Shown here: positions 5,257 through 6,860 of the stretch, one piece after another
Layout of the letters: each line of letters begins with the position of its first letter
Numbering within the stretch: position 1 is the stretch's first letter
NCBI GenBank assembly: GCA_024641445.1
Contig: JAHEDA010000134.1
Location: 1 to 6,860 of the forward strand
DNA: 6,860 nucleotides
Direction: 5' to 3'
From: Gammaproteobacteria bacterium
GTDB lineage: Bacteria; Pseudomonadota; Gammaproteobacteria; UBA6429; Thiohalophilaceae
Position numbers and translations under genes: made by a program
The notes under the pieces: model-generated
Seen by the model: the letters and a program-made list of their open reading frames with translations, nothing else
Told to the model about the DNA's origin: nothing
Database searches by the model: none

Positions 5257-5269
5257 AATCAGCAAGTTA
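5257..5269 (+). promoter_or_regulatory. Possible IHF site upstream of the 151-aa gene promoter
   Basis: AATCAGCAAGTTA matches the IHF consensus WATCAA-N4-TTR except for one base. It lies about 40 bp upstream of the -24 element and between it and the TGT-N11-ACA site, the expected place for a DNA-bending protein at a sigma-54 promoter. The consensus is loose, so this is only suggestive. Confidence 0.33.
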
Positions 5270-5308
5270 CGTAATACAACGAGACGCAAATAAACCCTGC
5301 AAAAAAAC

Positions 5309-5324
5309 TGGAAGCGAAATTGCT
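5309..5324 (+). promoter_or_regulatory. Sigma-54 promoter for the 151-aa gene
   Basis: TGGAAGCGAAATTGCT keeps the invariant GG and GC 10 nt apart and the full TTGCT of the -12 box; the -24 box matches as TGG only. Transcription would begin near 5335, giving a leader of about 36 nt containing a strong ribosome binding site. Together with the leftward promoter at 4975-4990 it makes 4896-5370 a divergent sigma-54 control region. Confidence 0.65.
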
Positions 5325-5370
5325 TAGGCCTGTTATAGACAAATTCATTCACATACAGGGGAGAGCAACT

Positions 5371-5826
5371 ATGTTTGAGCACAAGGGTCTGGACGGGAAA
5401 TGGAATCGCGTAATCCCGGCCATCGAGGGTTTTACCAAGGGCGAGCTACTGGAGTGCCGCGATGCGGTCGGTAAGGACCCCGTCACTACCAGTCGTCGCC
5501 AATACGGCGTCATCGGTGAACAGCTGGTAGAGCGCTGCCTGCCACCGGAGTCCATCGGTGATCACTGGTCGTATGATGTGAAGGCCACACCCTGGTGGGG
5601 CTCGGTCATTAATCCACCCCACGCCGGCCTGGTCGCCGACTTCAATAGCCACATCGGAGGCCTGTATCGCAAACCGCTCGACCTCGCCAACAATGTCGTT
5701 GCCTTCGCCTCGGAGGGTGAACCCGTTCTGTTCAGCAACAATACGTACAAAGTCGTGCGCCAGAGTGACAGCAAGGAACTGACCGCCACTTCCATTCTGG
5801 AGTTACGCAAGCTCTATTTCGCTTAA
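5371..5826 (+). CDS. Hypothetical protein, 151 aa, with own sigma-54 promoter
   Basis: ATG at 5371 is chosen because AGGGGAGAG (5357-5365) stands 5 nt upstream; an in-frame ATG at 5320 lies inside the predicted -12 promoter box and would not be transcribed. The product is soluble, without signal peptide or membrane segments. It has two cysteines (29 and 56), an aromatic segment around 66-77 (WSYDVKATPWW), a proline-histidine stretch NPPHAG (81-86) and a beta-prone C-terminal third ending in a short helix. I do not recognise the family. It is monocistronic: the next gene is convergent, only 19 nt away. Promoter context suggests co-expression with the leftward flavodoxin operon. Confidence 0.82.
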   Translation: MFEHKGLDGKWNRVIPAIEGFTKGELLECRDAVGKDPVTTSRRQYGVIGEQLVERCLPPESIGDHWSYDVKATPWWGSVINPPHAGLVADFNSHIGGLYRKPLDLANNVVAFASEGEPVLFSNNTYKVVRQSDSKELTATSILELRKLYFA

Positions 5827-5845
5827 GGACTGGATCGGAAGAGGC

Positions 5846-6418
5846 TTACGCGCGCCGCATCACGACCTGCCGAAAGGTCAGATTGAGACGCGGCGCCGTA
5901 AGTTCTGGTTGTGGCAGGATGCAGTGATCCCATTCCTGTTGAAAGGCGGGCTGCATCAGCAGCAGTTCGCCATCATGCACCGGCACGCTGTCGCTTAACT
6001 GCGTCTGTTTGTGGCGGTAGTGAAAGTCACGACTTGCGCCCAAACTCAACGAGGCAATCACGGGCGCCTCGCCCAACTCACGCTCGTCATCGGCATGCCA
6101 ACTAACGTGATCATGGCCATCGCGATAGTAGGTCAGTAAAACGGAATTAAATTGATGCCCGCACTGCGCCTCCACCTTGTGTTTGATCGCCAGCAAGGGT
6201 TCCAGCCAGGTCTGTTGCTCCAGCATGTTTTCGGAATAGCGATAATGCACACCCGCGTCGGCAAACCAGGCCTGTAGGCGCGGCAACACAAAACGACGAC
6301 CAAAGGCGACAAACTCGGACTGCCAGCTTACCTCGCCAAGCAGGCGACGCAGCAGCGCCCGTGACGCCTGCGGCGAATAGATCCTGCCGTGCGCGATTAA
6401 GAACTCGGGCCCGAGCAT
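5846..6418 (-). CDS. AlkB-family 2-oxoglutarate/Fe(II) dioxygenase
   Basis: This is a 190-residue protein of the short AlkB/ALKBH2-like type that repairs N-alkylated bases in nucleic acids by oxidative demethylation, using Fe(II), O2 and 2-oxoglutarate. The core is complete: FNSVLLTYYRDGHDHVSWHADD (90-111) with Asn91, Tyr97-Tyr98 and the iron ligands His108 and Asp110; SLSLGASRDF (123-132); the third iron ligand His165 in EWDHC; and PRLNLTFR (176-183), where Arg177 and Arg183 correspond to the 2-oxoglutarate and substrate arginines of the R-x-N-x-T-x-R motif. ATG at 6418 starts 4 nt after the methyltransferase stop, so the two form an operon; no clear ribosome binding site is visible, suggesting translational coupling. 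It converges on the gene ending at 5826 with no terminator in the 19-nt gap. Confidence 0.93.
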   Translation of the reverse strand: MLGPEFLIAHGRIYSPQASRALLRRLLGEVSWQSEFVAFGRRFVLPRLQAWFADAGVHYRYSENMLEQQTWLEPLLAIKHKVEAQCGHQFNSVLLTYYRDGHDHVSWHADDERELGEAPVIASLSLGASRDFHYRHKQTQLSDSVPVHDGELLLMQPAFQQEWDHCILPQPELTAPRLNLTFRQVVMRRA

Positions 6419-6422
6419 CGGA

Positions 6423-6860
6423 TCAAACCCGGACCTTCACATTATTATTACGGTCGCGACTCTGTCGAATCAGCGCTTCACTGCCAAGCCCCTGCGAGGA
6501 CTTGGCCAGGCGGTCATACAACACCACATTCACCGTCGCCGCCAGATTCATGCAGCCCCTGGTTGGGATATACACCACCGCATCGGCGCGATCGATGATC
6601 GCCTGATCGATCGTGCCGTCCTCCGGCCCAAAGATATACATGGCCTGCTGCGGGTGTTGATAGCTTGGCAAGGCTATCGCCTGCTCACACAATTCCACAC
6701 ACACGATCTTCATAGTCGCCGGCGCCGCCTCGATCAAACCGGCAACCTGTGTAATGGGGACATCCTCACTCACCTTACGACTCAGCCTGGGGATATCGGG
6801 GTTGTACTTCAGGGCACGCGGGTAACGCTCACCCGTGTAGATGACGCCATCGACACCATA
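6423..6860 (-). CDS. SpoU/TrmH-type RNA 2'-O-methyltransferase, 3' part (5' end outside window)
   Basis: The frame is open to the window edge, so 145 C-terminal residues are visible. A GTG at 6773 is not the true start, because the residues before it already look like the family (YGVDGVIYTGERYPRAL at the edge). The SPOUT knot motifs are present: motif 2 MYIFGPEDGTID and motif 3 VYIPTRGCMNLAATVNVVLYDR, which form the trefoil-knot SAM site of SpoU methyltransferases that modify ribose 2'-OH groups in tRNA or rRNA. The usual S-L-N-x-S of motif 3 appears as M-N-L-A-A. The subfamily and target nucleotide cannot be told without the N-terminal part. It is followed after 4 nt by the alkB-like gene. 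Confidence 0.88.
   Translation of the reverse strand, partial: YGVDGVIYTGERYPRALKYNPDIPRLSRKVSEDVPITQVAGLIEAAPATMKIVCVELCEQAIALPSYQHPQQAMYIFGPEDGTIDQAIIDRADAVVYIPTRGCMNLAATVNVVLYDRLAKSSQGLGSEALIRQSRDRNNNVKVRV

Noticed and set aside
5320..5370. Upstream ATG extending the 151-aa protein by 17 residues
   Set aside because: It lies in the predicted -12 promoter element and has no ribosome binding site, unlike the ATG at 5371.
1..6860. tRNA, rRNA, CRISPR arrays, insertion sequences
   Set aside because: No cloverleaf-like sequence, conserved rRNA stretch, regularly spaced repeats, transposase motif or terminal inverted repeats were seen on reading both strands.

Overview
The window looks like chromosomal DNA of a gammaproteobacterium-like, probably nitrogen-fixing (diazotrophic) bacterium. 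Genes are densely packed and of moderately high GC. The lineage is inferred from the overall look of the GST, AlkB and SpoU-type proteins, not from a marker gene. The diazotroph call rests on a Nif11-domain protein, a flavodoxin, and three -24/-12 (sigma-54) promoter matches, each associated with TGT-N10-ACA (or N11) elements of the NifA upstream activator type. No nif structural or assembly gene lies inside the window.

Layout from left to right. (1) Positions 22-453 (+) encode an unrecognised 143-residue protein. It ends in a convergent gap that carries a long hairpin. (2) Positions 3594-569 (-) hold a four-gene run: a 570-residue AAA+ ATPase with a large unrecognised N-terminal part, a 59-residue small protein, a 122-residue unknown protein and a glutathione S-transferase-like protein. 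A very good sigma-54 promoter match lies at 3631-3646, with two perfect TGT-N10-ACA sites behind it. (3) Positions 4895-3842 (-) hold a second run: a small Nif11-domain protein, a MioC/CysJ-type flavodoxin and a 94-residue protein resembling DUF6156. Its sigma-54 promoter match is at 4975-4990. (4) A 475-bp divergent regulatory region (4896-5370) contains promoters firing both ways and a dense cluster of TGTCG/CGACA half-sites. (5) Positions 5371-5826 (+) encode a 151-residue unknown protein with its own sigma-54 promoter match at 5309-5324. (6) Positions 6860-5846 (-) hold a housekeeping-like pair: a SpoU/TrmH-type RNA methyltransferase cut by the window edge, and an AlkB-type demethylase 4 nt downstream.

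Taken together, positions 569-5826 look like an accessory nitrogen-fixation island: three transcripts predicted to be switched on by sigma-54 and a NifA-like activator. They would supply a flavodoxin electron carrier, an AAA+ remodelling ATPase, a GST-like protein and several small unknown proteins. The least described part is the AAA+ ATPase / 59-aa / 122-aa / GST operon. Its co-regulation with nitrogen fixation is an inference from promoter motifs and needs an expression or genome-context check.
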